From contig JAHJCH010000116.1 of assembly GCA_018813065.1 (NCBI GenBank), positions 1 to 47,242 on the forward strand: a DNA stretch of 47,242 bases, read 5' to 3'. The notes below the pieces were generated by a model. That model did not search any database, was not told the origin of the DNA, and saw only the letters and a program-made list of their open reading frames with translations. Shown in pieces: positions 26,346-33,754 of this stretch; position 1 is the stretch's first letter; each line of letters opens with the position of its first letter. This DNA is from Myxococcota bacterium. GTDB lineage: Bacteria > Myxococcota_A > Bradymonadia > UBA7976 > UBA1532. A program made the position numbers and the translations under genes.

Positions 26346-27155
26346 TTAAAACCGCAGCAGCATCACGCCTGCCTGGGCGTCGGCGGGCGGCACCCATAGC
26401 CCCCAGCCCAAGGCGGCCAGGCTCAAGCCGCCCGCGATCCAGCCTCCCCAGGCGAAGCGACGCGCGGCGGCGTCGTGCTCATCCCAGACCGCCAAGCGCC
26501 CGGCCTCATCGCGGGCGCGCACCTCTTGGTTCATCTGATACAGCAGCGCCGCCGAGGTCAGGGCGGCGGCGGCGCTGAGGCCCAAAGCACCCCAGCGCGG
26601 GGCGGCGGTGGGGCTGGCGGTGAGCGGCGGGGGTTGATCGGCGGGCTTGGCCTCGGGCTCAAGGCGCGCCTCCACCACGCCGGGCGCGCCCTTGTGGACC
26701 TCGAAGGTGGCCCGCGCGGGCTTAAACCCAGGCTTACGCAGCTCGGCGTAGTGCGCCCCGACCAAGATCGCCACATGACAAGGCGTCAGCCCCACGGCGG
26801 CCTTGGCCCCATCGACGAAGATCGAGGCCCCAGGCGGATCGCTGGTAAAGAGGATCTTGGGCTTGAGGCGCTCGATGTTCAGGCTCGCCAGCTCACGCTT
26901 CTCCGGCGCGGTCGTCAGCGACAGGTAGCGCTCAAACCGCTCGACGGCGCGCGCGTACTGCCCCAGCTGCTCCAAGACCAGCCCTTGATTGGCGATGTAG
27001 CGCGGATCGGGGTCGAGCTGATAGGCGGCGTTGAGCGCCGCCAGGGCCGCCAGGGGATCGCCCCCACGCAAGAGCGCGTCGGCCTCATCGACGAGCCGGG
27101 CGGCCTCCGTCGCGGGGCTCGCCAGGGCAAAAAAGATCGCGAAGAGGAGAAACAT
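26346..27155 (-). CDS. TPR and PEGA-domain membrane protein
   Basis: A 269-aa protein. A signal peptide or anchor (MFLLFAIFFALASPATEA) is followed by TPR-like helices (ADALLRGGDPLAALAALNAAYQLDPDPRYI, LEQLGQYARAVERFERYLSL), a PEGA domain (FTSDPPGASIFVDGAKAAVGLTP and LRKPGFKPARATFEV), a Pro-rich linker and two C-terminal membrane segments (about 195-212 and 240-258). TPR-PEGA proteins often accompany bacterial Ser/Thr kinases and probably sense or scaffold at the envelope. It is divergent from the kinase gene at 27236, with only 80 bp between, so the two may be co-regulated. Confidence 0.8.
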   Translation of the reverse strand: MFLLFAIFFALASPATEAARLVDEADALLRGGDPLAALAALNAAYQLDPDPRYIANQGLVLEQLGQYARAVERFERYLSLTTAPEKRELASLNIERLKPKILFTSDPPGASIFVDGAKAAVGLTPCHVAILVGAHYAELRKPGFKPARATFEVHKGAPGVVEARLEPEAKPADQPPPLTASPTAAPRWGALGLSAAAALTSAALLYQMNQEVRARDEAGRLAVWDEHDAAARRFAWGGWIAGGLSLAALGWGLWVPPADAQAGVMLLRF

Positions 27156-27210
27156 CGGGCTCCGAAGGTGATAGTCTCAGCGTCCAATCGAGGAGCACGC
27201 TGAGGCCAAA

Positions 27211-27249
27211 ATGAAGCAAAAAACAACCGAACGCAATGCCACGCGCTGA
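27211..27249 (+). CDS. Candidate leader mini-ORF overlapping the kinase start
   Basis: A 12-codon frame, product MKQKTTERNATR. GAGG lies 5 nt before its ATG, whereas the kinase ATG at 27236, inside this mini-ORF in another frame, has no ribosome binding site. Ribosomes finishing at TGA 27247-27249 could restart at 27236. This is a prediction from spacing alone. Confidence 0.3.
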   Translation: MKQKTTERNATR

Positions 27250-28294
27250 GGATCTCATCGCCTCGCGCTATCGCTTGGTCCGCCCGCTTGGCCAGGGCCA
27301 GATGGGCGCCGTCTACCTCGCCCACGACACCCGCCTGATGGATCGCGCCTGCGCCATCAAGCTGCTCCACCCGGGGCGCCTTGATGCGCCGCATCGCCAG
27401 CGCTTTGAGCGAGAGTCGCGCATCATGGCGCGGCTCAACAGCCCTCATATTGTGCAGCTGCTCGACGTGGGCCTCACCCCAGACGGCCAGCCGTTCTTGG
27501 CCTTGGAGTACCTGGAGGGGCGCCCGCTCTCCGCCGCGTTCTCGCCCGAGGCCCCGCTGCCCCTCGCCTCGGCGCTGCGGATCACCCGCCAGATATTGCG
27601 CGGGCTCTCCGCCGCCCACGCGGCGGGGATCATCCACCGAGACTTAAGCCTCAACAACGTCTTCCTGGTGCGCACGGAGGGCGGGGCTGAGCACGTCAAG
27701 ATCTTTGACTTCGGGCTCGCCAAGGACAGCACGGGCCTCAGCGGCGAGGCGCTGACCCAGCGCGGCACGGCCTTGGGCACGCCAACACACATGTCACCTG
27801 AGCAGTTTCAGGGCCTCGCCATCGATCACCGCGCGGATCTCTACGCGGTGGGTGTCATCCTCTATCGCATGATCTCAGGGCAGCCGCCTTTTCAAGCCAC
27901 CGCCGAGCTGCCGGAGTCGATCGGCCGCCTCGATCCCATCTTGCGGATCGGCTGGCAGCACATTAAGCGGCGGCCGCCGCTCATCGAGGGGCTCCACCCG
28001 TGGCTCTGGGCGTACATTGAGCGGCTGCTGGCCAAGGACCCTGAGCGGCGCTTTCAGGGCGCCGAGGCGGCGCTCGTGGCCTTGGATGAGGCGGAGCGCG
28101 CCTTGGCCTCGCCGCAGCCCGCCAGTGGGCCTTCTCAGCCGGTCGATGAGGCACCTCCGCTCGGCGCCGAGGCGCTGGACACCACGCGCCCCACCTCAAC
28201 GATCCCGCCCGCGCTGACGCGCCGACGCGCTGCGCTGATCATCGCGCTCCTGGCCTTGAGCGCCCTCACCATCGGGATCCTCCAGCTGTGGTAA
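27236..28294 (+). CDS. Serine/threonine protein kinase, C-terminal membrane anchor, HRDLS variant
   Basis: A 352-aa Hanks-type kinase. Motifs: Gly loop LGQGQMG (18-24), AIK with Lys42, ERESRIMARLNSPHIV helix C (Glu60), HRDLSLNN (134-141), DFG (158-160), GTPTHMSPEQ activation-loop end, and DLYAVG. The catalytic-loop Lys that normally follows HRDL is Ser138, though Asp136 and Asn141 are kept. The kinase domain is followed by a Pro/Ala linker and one membrane segment (about 333-350, AALIIALLALSALTIGIL), so the kinase is tail-anchored with its catalytic domain in the cytoplasm. It overlaps the next kinase by 7 nt. It has no extracytoplasmic sensor. Confidence 0.92.
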   Translation: MPRAEDLIASRYRLVRPLGQGQMGAVYLAHDTRLMDRACAIKLLHPGRLDAPHRQRFERESRIMARLNSPHIVQLLDVGLTPDGQPFLALEYLEGRPLSAAFSPEAPLPLASALRITRQILRGLSAAHAAGIIHRDLSLNNVFLVRTEGGAEHVKIFDFGLAKDSTGLSGEALTQRGTALGTPTHMSPEQFQGLAIDHRADLYAVGVILYRMISGQPPFQATAELPESIGRLDPILRIGWQHIKRRPPLIEGLHPWLWAYIERLLAKDPERRFQGAEAALVALDEAERALASPQPASGPSQPVDEAPPLGAEALDTTRPTSTIPPALTRRRAALIIALLALSALTIGILQLW

Positions 28295-29616
28295 AGAGCC
28301 GCTACGCCAAAGGGCAAGAGCCCCCTCGCACCTTCCAAGGCTACGCCCCCGCCTCGGGCCAAGACCCGCTGCTGGGCCAAGAGATCGGGGGCCGCTATCG
28401 CCTAGAGGCGCAGATCGGCCGGGGGGGGATGGGCGTCGTCTACCGCGCCCTCGACGAGCGCCTCCATGGGCGGCGCTGCGCCGTCAAGATCCTCACCATC
28501 AGCTACGGCGAGCAGGACATTGAGCGCTTTCAGCGCGAGAGCCGCCTCATCGCGCGCCTGACGAGCCCACACACCGTGCGCATCTACGACGTGGGGGAGC
28601 TGCCTGATCATCGGCCCTACATCGTCATGGAGTTGCTGGAGGGCCGCCCCCTCTCGGCGCTCACGGAGGTGGGCGCGGCGCTGCCGGCGCGGGACGTGGT
28701 GGCCTTAGCCAAGGGCATCCTCAGCGCGCTCGTCGAGGCCCACGGCCTGGGCATCATCCATCGAGATCTCAAGCCCGCCAACGTCTTCTTGCTCGACGCC
28801 CCGGCGGGGCTGGGCTACCCCAAGATCCTCGACTTTGGCATCGCCAAGGAGCTGGAGCCAGAGGGGCCCAGCCACGCCACCACCGTGCTGGTGGGCACGC
28901 CCGCGTACATGAGCCCTGAGCAGTTCGCGCGCGCGCCGCTGGATGGCCGAGCGGATCTCTACGCGCTGGGGGTGCTGCTCTACGAGCTGTGCGCGGGGCA
29001 TGGGCTCTTTGATGAGACGGGCCAAGTCCCCGAGGCCCTGCAAGGGCTCCCGCCGGAGTTCCAGCTTGGCTGGCAGCACCTCAACCAGGCGCCGGCGCCG
29101 ATCCCGGGGCTCCCTGACGCGCTATGGGTGATCCTCTCGCGCCTGCTGGCCAAGGCCCCTGAGCGCCGCTTCAGCGACGCCCAAGCCGCCCTCCAAGCCT
29201 TATCGGAGATCAACCTTGACGAGAGCGCCCATGACATCGAGCTGGACGCGCTAAAGCCGCGCACGTCTAACGGCGCGGGTTGGCTGGGGCTGGGCGTGGG
29301 CTTGGCGCTCCTCATTGGGGGGGGGCTGTGGTGGGCACTGACCCGCGAGCCCCCGCCTGACGCGCCGCGCTCGCCGCCTGCCAAGGAGATCATCTCCATC
29401 GGCGCCGCTCAACCCGGCGCCGCTCAACCCGACGCCGCTCAACCCGACGCCGCTCAACCCGACGCCGCTCAACCCGACGCCGCCCGCCCCCCAGCCGCCA
29501 TCAAGCCCCCCAGGCGCGCGCCGCCAAAGCGCGTCCAGCACAAGGCCCCCGAGCCCAAGGCCCCCAAGGCCCCCGAGCACAAGGCCCCCGAGCCCAAGCG
29601 CAAGCTCTACTTCTAG
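28288..29616 (+). CDS. Serine/threonine protein kinase with membrane segment and Pro/Ala/Lys tail
   Basis: A 442-aa kinase with all canonical motifs: IGRGGMGVVY (43-52), AVK with Lys67, HRDLKPAN (158-165), DFG (182-184), and VGTPAYMSPEQ. One membrane segment lies near residue 330-350 (GLGVGLALLIGGGLWWAL), followed by an extracytoplasmic tail with an AAQPD repeat and a basic Pro/Lys region (KAPEPKAPKAPEHKAPEPKRK) that could bind the wall. The start is GTG 28288 inside the end of the first kinase. It is clearly related to it in the region after DFG (DLYALG, GWQH, LLAKAPERRF against LLAKDPERRF), so the pair arose by duplication. The stop shares CTAG with the convergent gene. Confidence 0.95.
   Translation: MVKSRYAKGQEPPRTFQGYAPASGQDPLLGQEIGGRYRLEAQIGRGGMGVVYRALDERLHGRRCAVKILTISYGEQDIERFQRESRLIARLTSPHTVRIYDVGELPDHRPYIVMELLEGRPLSALTEVGAALPARDVVALAKGILSALVEAHGLGIIHRDLKPANVFLLDAPAGLGYPKILDFGIAKELEPEGPSHATTVLVGTPAYMSPEQFARAPLDGRADLYALGVLLYELCAGHGLFDETGQVPEALQGLPPEFQLGWQHLNQAPAPIPGLPDALWVILSRLLAKAPERRFSDAQAALQALSEINLDESAHDIELDALKPRTSNGAGWLGLGVGLALLIGGGLWWALTREPPPDAPRSPPAKEIISIGAAQPGAAQPDAAQPDAAQPDAAQPDAARPPAAIKPPRRAPPKRVQHKAPEPKAPKAPEHKAPEPKRKLYF
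29404..29483 (+). repeat. 15-bp tandem repeat encoding AAQPD
   Basis: GCCGCTCAACCCGAC (first units with GGC in place of GAC) is repeated about five and a half times almost without change, coding AAQPG or AAQPD in the tail of the second kinase. The period is 15 bp without spacers, so it is a coding satellite and not a CRISPR. Confidence 0.9.
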
Positions 29617-32279
29617 CGACGGATCTTAACCGCCTGCTCAAAGGCCAAGCGCACGTTGGGATCGCGCAGCAGGTGCTCGATCTCCCCTCGGGGGATGTGC
29701 TGCACCTCGGTGGGCTCTGTGGCGCGCGCCTCAGCGCCTCGGAGGGGGATCTTCAGGGCCGAGCGCAGGCCCACACAGTCACCGGACTTAAAGTTCGCCA
29801 AGACCCCATCCTCATCGCTCAGCTCCACGCGCCCGCGCACGACGAGGTAGAGCCCGCCGAGACCGTCCTCATCAAAGAGGGCCTCACCGGTGCCAAAGAC
29901 GCGGGGGTTACAGCGGGCGGCGAGGGCGGACATGGCGTGGGCGTTCAAGCTGCGAAAGAGGGTGCTCTTGGCCAGGAGGGAGATCAGCTGCCGCCGCTCC
30001 GCCTCCTCACGCAGGCTGCGCTCCAGGCGAGGGAACTGCCTTAAGATCTGCTCAAAGCGCCGCTTTGGGATCTGAAACAGCTCTGAGGGGTAGTCCGTGA
30101 TCAGCCGCTGGCTCCAAGGGCCGCCGAAGAAGGTCTCCAGGAGGCCAAAGATGGCCCCGGCGGCGAAGGTCGGCCCGTTGATCCCGTTAAATTGAACGCG
30201 GACGAGGCCCTCCATCAGCAGATAAACGCCGTCGAAGGGCTGCCCGTTATCCACGATCGTCTCACCGGCCATAAAGCGGGTCACCCGCGCGCTGTTCAGG
30301 GTCGCCTCCAACTCGCGCTTGGGCAGGCCATCCAACAAGGGGAAGCGCAGCTCGATCCGAGAGGACACCGAGGGGGACAACGCCCCCTGTTCGGACGAGC
30401 CCTCCTGGTTCGCCCTCACCACGCCCTGCAATCGCTTCGCGCTTGCATTCCACGCGGGGGCCAAAGCCCCCTGTTCGGACGAGCCCTCCTGGTTCGCCCT
30501 CACCACGCCCTGCGATCGCTTCGCGCTTGCATTCCCTGCGGAGGACAAAGCTCCCTGTTCGGACGAACCCTCCAGGTTCGCCCTCACCGCGCCCTGCAAT
30601 CGCTTCGCGCTTGCATTCCACGCGGGGGGGCTCTCCAAGAAGGCGCCGAAGGCATCCTCCCACTCGCGCTCCTCCACGCTGGAGTCGATGGTGCGCACCT
30701 CATTGGTGCGTGGATCGATGGCCATCTCCGCCTCGATCTGCTCCGGCTGAACGCTCAGGGCGCGTGGACGAGCGCGCAGGGCGCCCTGCTCGGAGGAGAG
30801 GCTGGGCAGCGCCTGATAGAGCTGCGTCTCATCATCGAGATCAGCGCCGATGAGGGCGTCATCCGTGGAGAACGAGCCGGTGGAGTAGCTCAAGATCGAG
30901 CCGCGCGAGGTGGCCGCAAAGGCCGAGGGGTTCGAGGTGGGGCGCGGGCCGCTGGGGGCGGGGGTGGGGCGAGGGGCCACGCTGGCGCCGCTGGGCGTCT
31001 TAAAGCGTGGCCGAGGCCGCTCGGGGACGGGGATCGAGGAGGCGGGCGTGGGGCGGCGGCGGCCCAGCGGCGGCGCCGTGATCTGGGTCATCTCCACTTG
31101 GGAGGCGTCGAAGACAGGCACATCGAACAAGGACGAGCCCGTCACGGGCGGGGGGAGCGCGCCGACCCGTGGCGGCGGGGAGAAGTCCGCCGCGCCGTCG
31201 AAGAAGGGCGCCTCCGCCGCCGAGGGGGGGCGTGTTGGGGGCTCCAGATCGATGGATTGCAGCGTCATGATCCCCTCATCAAGGGAGTCGAAGCCGCGAT
31301 CAATGGAGTCCTGCAAGGCCCGCCGCTCCATGGAAGCCTCCAAGCGAGACTGGGCCTCCAGCTGCGCCATCTCAGCCTCAAGGGAGGCCTCGATGGAGCG
31401 CCGCTCCATCTCGATCGAGCCCTCCTTGCTGCGCGCCTGCGCCTCGACCTTACGCGTGGCCGCGGCGGGCGTCTCCATGCGGGTCAGCTCTGCGGGATCA
31501 TCCGCCCAGAGAGGCCGCTGCTCAAAGCCCAGGGTGCGGATCATCACCTCGGAGGGGGGCGCCTGCAAGGTGGCGCGATCCTCAAAGCCCAGGGTGCGCG
31601 TGGCGGGGGCGGGCAGGGCGCGGGGCGAGGCGTGGACGTGCGCCTCCTCTTGATTGATCGACTCAAGCAAGCTCTGCCCGCCGCGCACGGCCAGCAGCTC
31701 CGAGGCGTCATAGACGCGATCGCTCGGCGCCAAGGGCGCGGGCGCCTGGGGCGAAGCGGGGGCCAGGAGGGTTGGCGCTTGAGGGGTCGAGGGGGGGCGA
31801 GGCTTGGCGCGGGCCACCAGCAGCTCGGAGGCGTCCACCACGCGCTCACCGGGGCGTGGCCCTTGAGGCAGCGAGGTGACGCGGAGGCTCTGCGTGACGT
31901 ATGGCCCTTGGGCGCCGTACATGCTGCCGCCCTGGGCGCCCAGGGCCTGCATCCGCTGCTGGGTCGCCAGCGCTTGGGCCTGGGCCGCAGCCTCGCGCCG
32001 CAGCCGCAGCTGCTCCAGCTCATCGCTGAGGGCCTTACCGCCGCGCACGCGCCGATGCAGGGCCAGGGCGCTGCGACAATCCTCCACGGCGGCGGCGTGG
32101 GCGCCCAGCTCAGCCAGGACACGGGCGCGGGTCACCAGATAAACGGCGGCGTCCTTGGGCTTACCCGCCTCAACCAAGAGCCGAGAGATCTGCTGCAAGT
32201 GCTCCAGGTGGCGTGGCTCCAGGGCGAGCTGCCGCTTGTAATGCTTGATCGCCTGCCGGAGCTGGGCGCGCTCGCTCAT
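29613..32279 (-). CDS. TPR protein with two C-terminal cyclic-nucleotide-binding-like domains
   Basis: An 888-aa protein. ATG 32279 has GGAGG 6 nt upstream and starts MSERAQLRQAIKHYKRQLAL. Residues 1-100 are TPR-like, 130-545 are low-complexity and probably disordered with repeated ELLVAR, EL(L/M) and SS motifs, and 551-635 consist of three 28-residue repeats (see the repeat entry). Two CNB domains follow: about 645-760 (TRFMAGETIVDNGQPFDGVYLLMEGLVRV, AAGAIFGLLETFFGG) and about 773-885 (RVFGTGEALFDEDGLGGLYLVVRGRVEL, FKSGDCVGLRSAL). The canonical phosphate-binding Arg motif (GE.AL...PRAA) is not clear, so nucleotide binding is doubtful. It sits beside two kinases and is a plausible substrate or effector. 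Confidence 0.85.
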   Translation of the reverse strand: MSERAQLRQAIKHYKRQLALEPRHLEHLQQISRLLVEAGKPKDAAVYLVTRARVLAELGAHAAAVEDCRSALALHRRVRGGKALSDELEQLRLRREAAAQAQALATQQRMQALGAQGGSMYGAQGPYVTQSLRVTSLPQGPRPGERVVDASELLVARAKPRPPSTPQAPTLLAPASPQAPAPLAPSDRVYDASELLAVRGGQSLLESINQEEAHVHASPRALPAPATRTLGFEDRATLQAPPSEVMIRTLGFEQRPLWADDPAELTRMETPAAATRKVEAQARSKEGSIEMERRSIEASLEAEMAQLEAQSRLEASMERRALQDSIDRGFDSLDEGIMTLQSIDLEPPTRPPSAAEAPFFDGAADFSPPPRVGALPPPVTGSSLFDVPVFDASQVEMTQITAPPLGRRRPTPASSIPVPERPRPRFKTPSGASVAPRPTPAPSGPRPTSNPSAFAATSRGSILSYSTGSFSTDDALIGADLDDETQLYQALPSLSSEQGALRARPRALSVQPEQIEAEMAIDPRTNEVRTIDSSVEEREWEDAFGAFLESPPAWNASAKRLQGAVRANLEGSSEQGALSSAGNASAKRSQGVVRANQEGSSEQGALAPAWNASAKRLQGVVRANQEGSSEQGALSPSVSSRIELRFPLLDGLPKRELEATLNSARVTRFMAGETIVDNGQPFDGVYLLMEGLVRVQFNGINGPTFAAGAIFGLLETFFGGPWSQRLITDYPSELFQIPKRRFEQILRQFPRLERSLREEAERRQLISLLAKSTLFRSLNAHAMSALAARCNPRVFGTGEALFDEDGLGGLYLVVRGRVELSDEDGVLANFKSGDCVGLRSALKIPLRGAEARATEPTEVQHIPRGEIEHLLRDPNVRLAFEQAVKIRR
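30373..30628 (-). repeat. Three tandem copies of an 84-bp dispersed coding repeat
   Basis: The anchor CTGTTCGGACGA recurs at 30387, 30471 and 30555, giving an exact 84-bp period. On the minus strand each unit starts near GTGGAATGCAAGCGCG and ends in a G5/C5 hairpin. Copies are about 90% identical. In the host gene frame each unit reads WNASAKRLQGVVRANQEG plus SSEQGALAPA, 28 residues. A fourth copy lies in an unrelated gene at 43701-43790. Confidence 0.95.
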
Positions 32280-32341
32280 CCTTATCCTCCTCGCCGCCTT
32301 TAATATCACATCCTTGGAGGAACCAAGAGTTTGATCCCGTC

Positions 32342-32370
32342 TTGACAGCCCGACAGGCGGTTGCTACCCA
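32342..32370 (+). promoter_or_regulatory. Promoter of the OmpA/TSP3 gene
   Basis: TTGACA (32342-32347), a 17-nt spacer and TACCCA (32365-32370). The -35 is perfect and the -10 weak, as with the helicase promoter. The start would lie near 32377, leaving about 43 nt before the TTG start. Confidence 0.5.
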
Positions 32371-32419
32371 ACTGCGCTTAAACCGCCTCGCCGAAGGCGC
32401 TCATTGAGAGGAGCCTCAA

Positions 32420-33754
32420 TTGCGTTCATTCCTCAGCCTCACCCTCCTTTTGGCGGCCTCGGGCCTCGCCGCCGCGCAGGTCCGCCCCTTCAGCGGGGAG
32501 CTGGAGCTGTACGCGGGCGCTTGGGAGGGCGATGACGTGCTCGATAACGCCACGCTCCTGGGCGCCCGTGGGCTCTTCAACCTCAACCGCGTCCTCGCCG
32601 TCGAGGCCACCTACGGGGCCGTCTTGACCGCCCAAGAGGGCGCCGACAAGACCCTCAACCAGTTTGGGCTTGGCGCCTTACTGCACCTGGGCTGGGGTGC
32701 GTTTAGCCCCTTCATCGTGGGTGGGATCGGCGCGGTGGACAAAGACTTGGCCTACAACGCGGGTCTGGGGGGGATCTACTACATCAACGACATGATCGGC
32801 CTGCGTGGCGACGCGCGCGGCTGGTTCAGCCCCGACGCCCCCGCCGCCGACACCTACGCCCACCTCGCCGTCAGCCTTGGCGTCCAGATCCAGCTTGGGG
32901 GAGAGCGTGACATCGACAAGGACGGCGTAGAGAACGGCGTGGACAAGTGCCCTGTGGAGGCCGAGGACAAGGACCAGTTTGAGGACGGCGACGGCTGCCC
33001 GGATGAGGACAACGACGCCGACGGCCTCAAGGACGGCGAGGACAAGTGCCCCAACGAGGCCGAGGACAAGGACGGCGACCGTGACGACGACGGCTGCCCG
33101 GATCTCGACGACGACAACGACGGCGTGCAGAACGAGCAGGACAAGTGCCCCAACGAGGCCGAGGACAAGGACGGCTTCCAAGACGAAGACGGCTGCCCGG
33201 ATCTGGACAACGACAACGACGGCATCCCAGACACCCAGGACACCTGCCCCACCGCCGCCGAGTCCAAGAACGGCTTTGAGGATGAGGACGGCTGCCCTGA
33301 GATCGACACTGACGGTGACAAGATCTACGACAGCCAGGACAAGTGTAAGACCGACGCCGAGACGCGCAACGGCTTCCAGGACCAGGACGGCTGCCCGGAC
33401 GCCTACCCAGAGCAGCTTCAAAGCGCCTTAGGGTTCAACCGCGCCTACAACTTCGCCAAGGGCCGTGACAAGCTGCCGCCCACGGCGCGCAAGCTGCTGC
33501 TGGGGCTGGCCGAGGTGCTCAAGCTTGATCCCACGTTAAAGATCAAGATCATCGGCGGGGCGCAGAAGGGCAAGGACGCCGAGGCGCTGGGGCTCAAGCG
33601 CGCGGAGGCCGCCAAGGCGCTCCTCGTCGAGCAGGGGGCCAAGGCCGAGCAGATCCAAGCCACCTCCATCGGCGACGCGCCGCTGAGCGCCGACGCGCCC
33701 AAGGAGGTCCGCGCCGACCGCCTTGAGATCAGCGTGGAGACGCCCGAGGGGTGA
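32420..33754 (+). CDS. Outer-membrane protein with TSP3 repeats and degenerate OmpA domain
   Basis: A 444-aa exported protein. Start TTG 32420 has AGGAG 6 nt upstream. After a signal peptide (MRSFLSLTLLLAASGLAAAQ), residues 25-160 form an 8-strand-like barrel (LELYAGAWEGDD, GARGLFNLNRVLAVEATYGA, FIVGGIGAVDKDLAYNAGLG). Residues 162-327 are six calcium-type thrombospondin-3 repeats (DKDGVENGVDKCP, DNDGIPDTQDTCP). The last 110 residues resemble the OmpA C-terminal domain (LAEVLKLDPTLKIKIIGGAQ, LKRAEAAKALLVEQGA). The Asp normally found in GHTD is missing (GGAQKGKD), so peptidoglycan binding may be lost. It overlaps the next gene by GTGA. Confidence 0.9.
   Translation: MRSFLSLTLLLAASGLAAAQVRPFSGELELYAGAWEGDDVLDNATLLGARGLFNLNRVLAVEATYGAVLTAQEGADKTLNQFGLGALLHLGWGAFSPFIVGGIGAVDKDLAYNAGLGGIYYINDMIGLRGDARGWFSPDAPAADTYAHLAVSLGVQIQLGGERDIDKDGVENGVDKCPVEAEDKDQFEDGDGCPDEDNDADGLKDGEDKCPNEAEDKDGDRDDDGCPDLDDDNDGVQNEQDKCPNEAEDKDGFQDEDGCPDLDNDNDGIPDTQDTCPTAAESKNGFEDEDGCPEIDTDGDKIYDSQDKCKTDAETRNGFQDQDGCPDAYPEQLQSALGFNRAYNFAKGRDKLPPTARKLLLGLAEVLKLDPTLKIKIIGGAQKGKDAEALGLKRAEAAKALLVEQGAKAEQIQATSIGDAPLSADAPKEVRADRLEISVETPEG

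Noticed and set aside
29404..29483. CRISPR-like regular repeats
   Set aside because: Units are adjacent without spacers and in frame; they are coding satellites. The same holds for 38434-38600 and 23838-24030.
30192..32303. 703-codon plus-strand frame opposite the TPR/CNB gene
   Set aside because: Gly/Arg/Ala-rich shadow; the minus strand has clear TPR and CNB domains with a good ribosome binding site.
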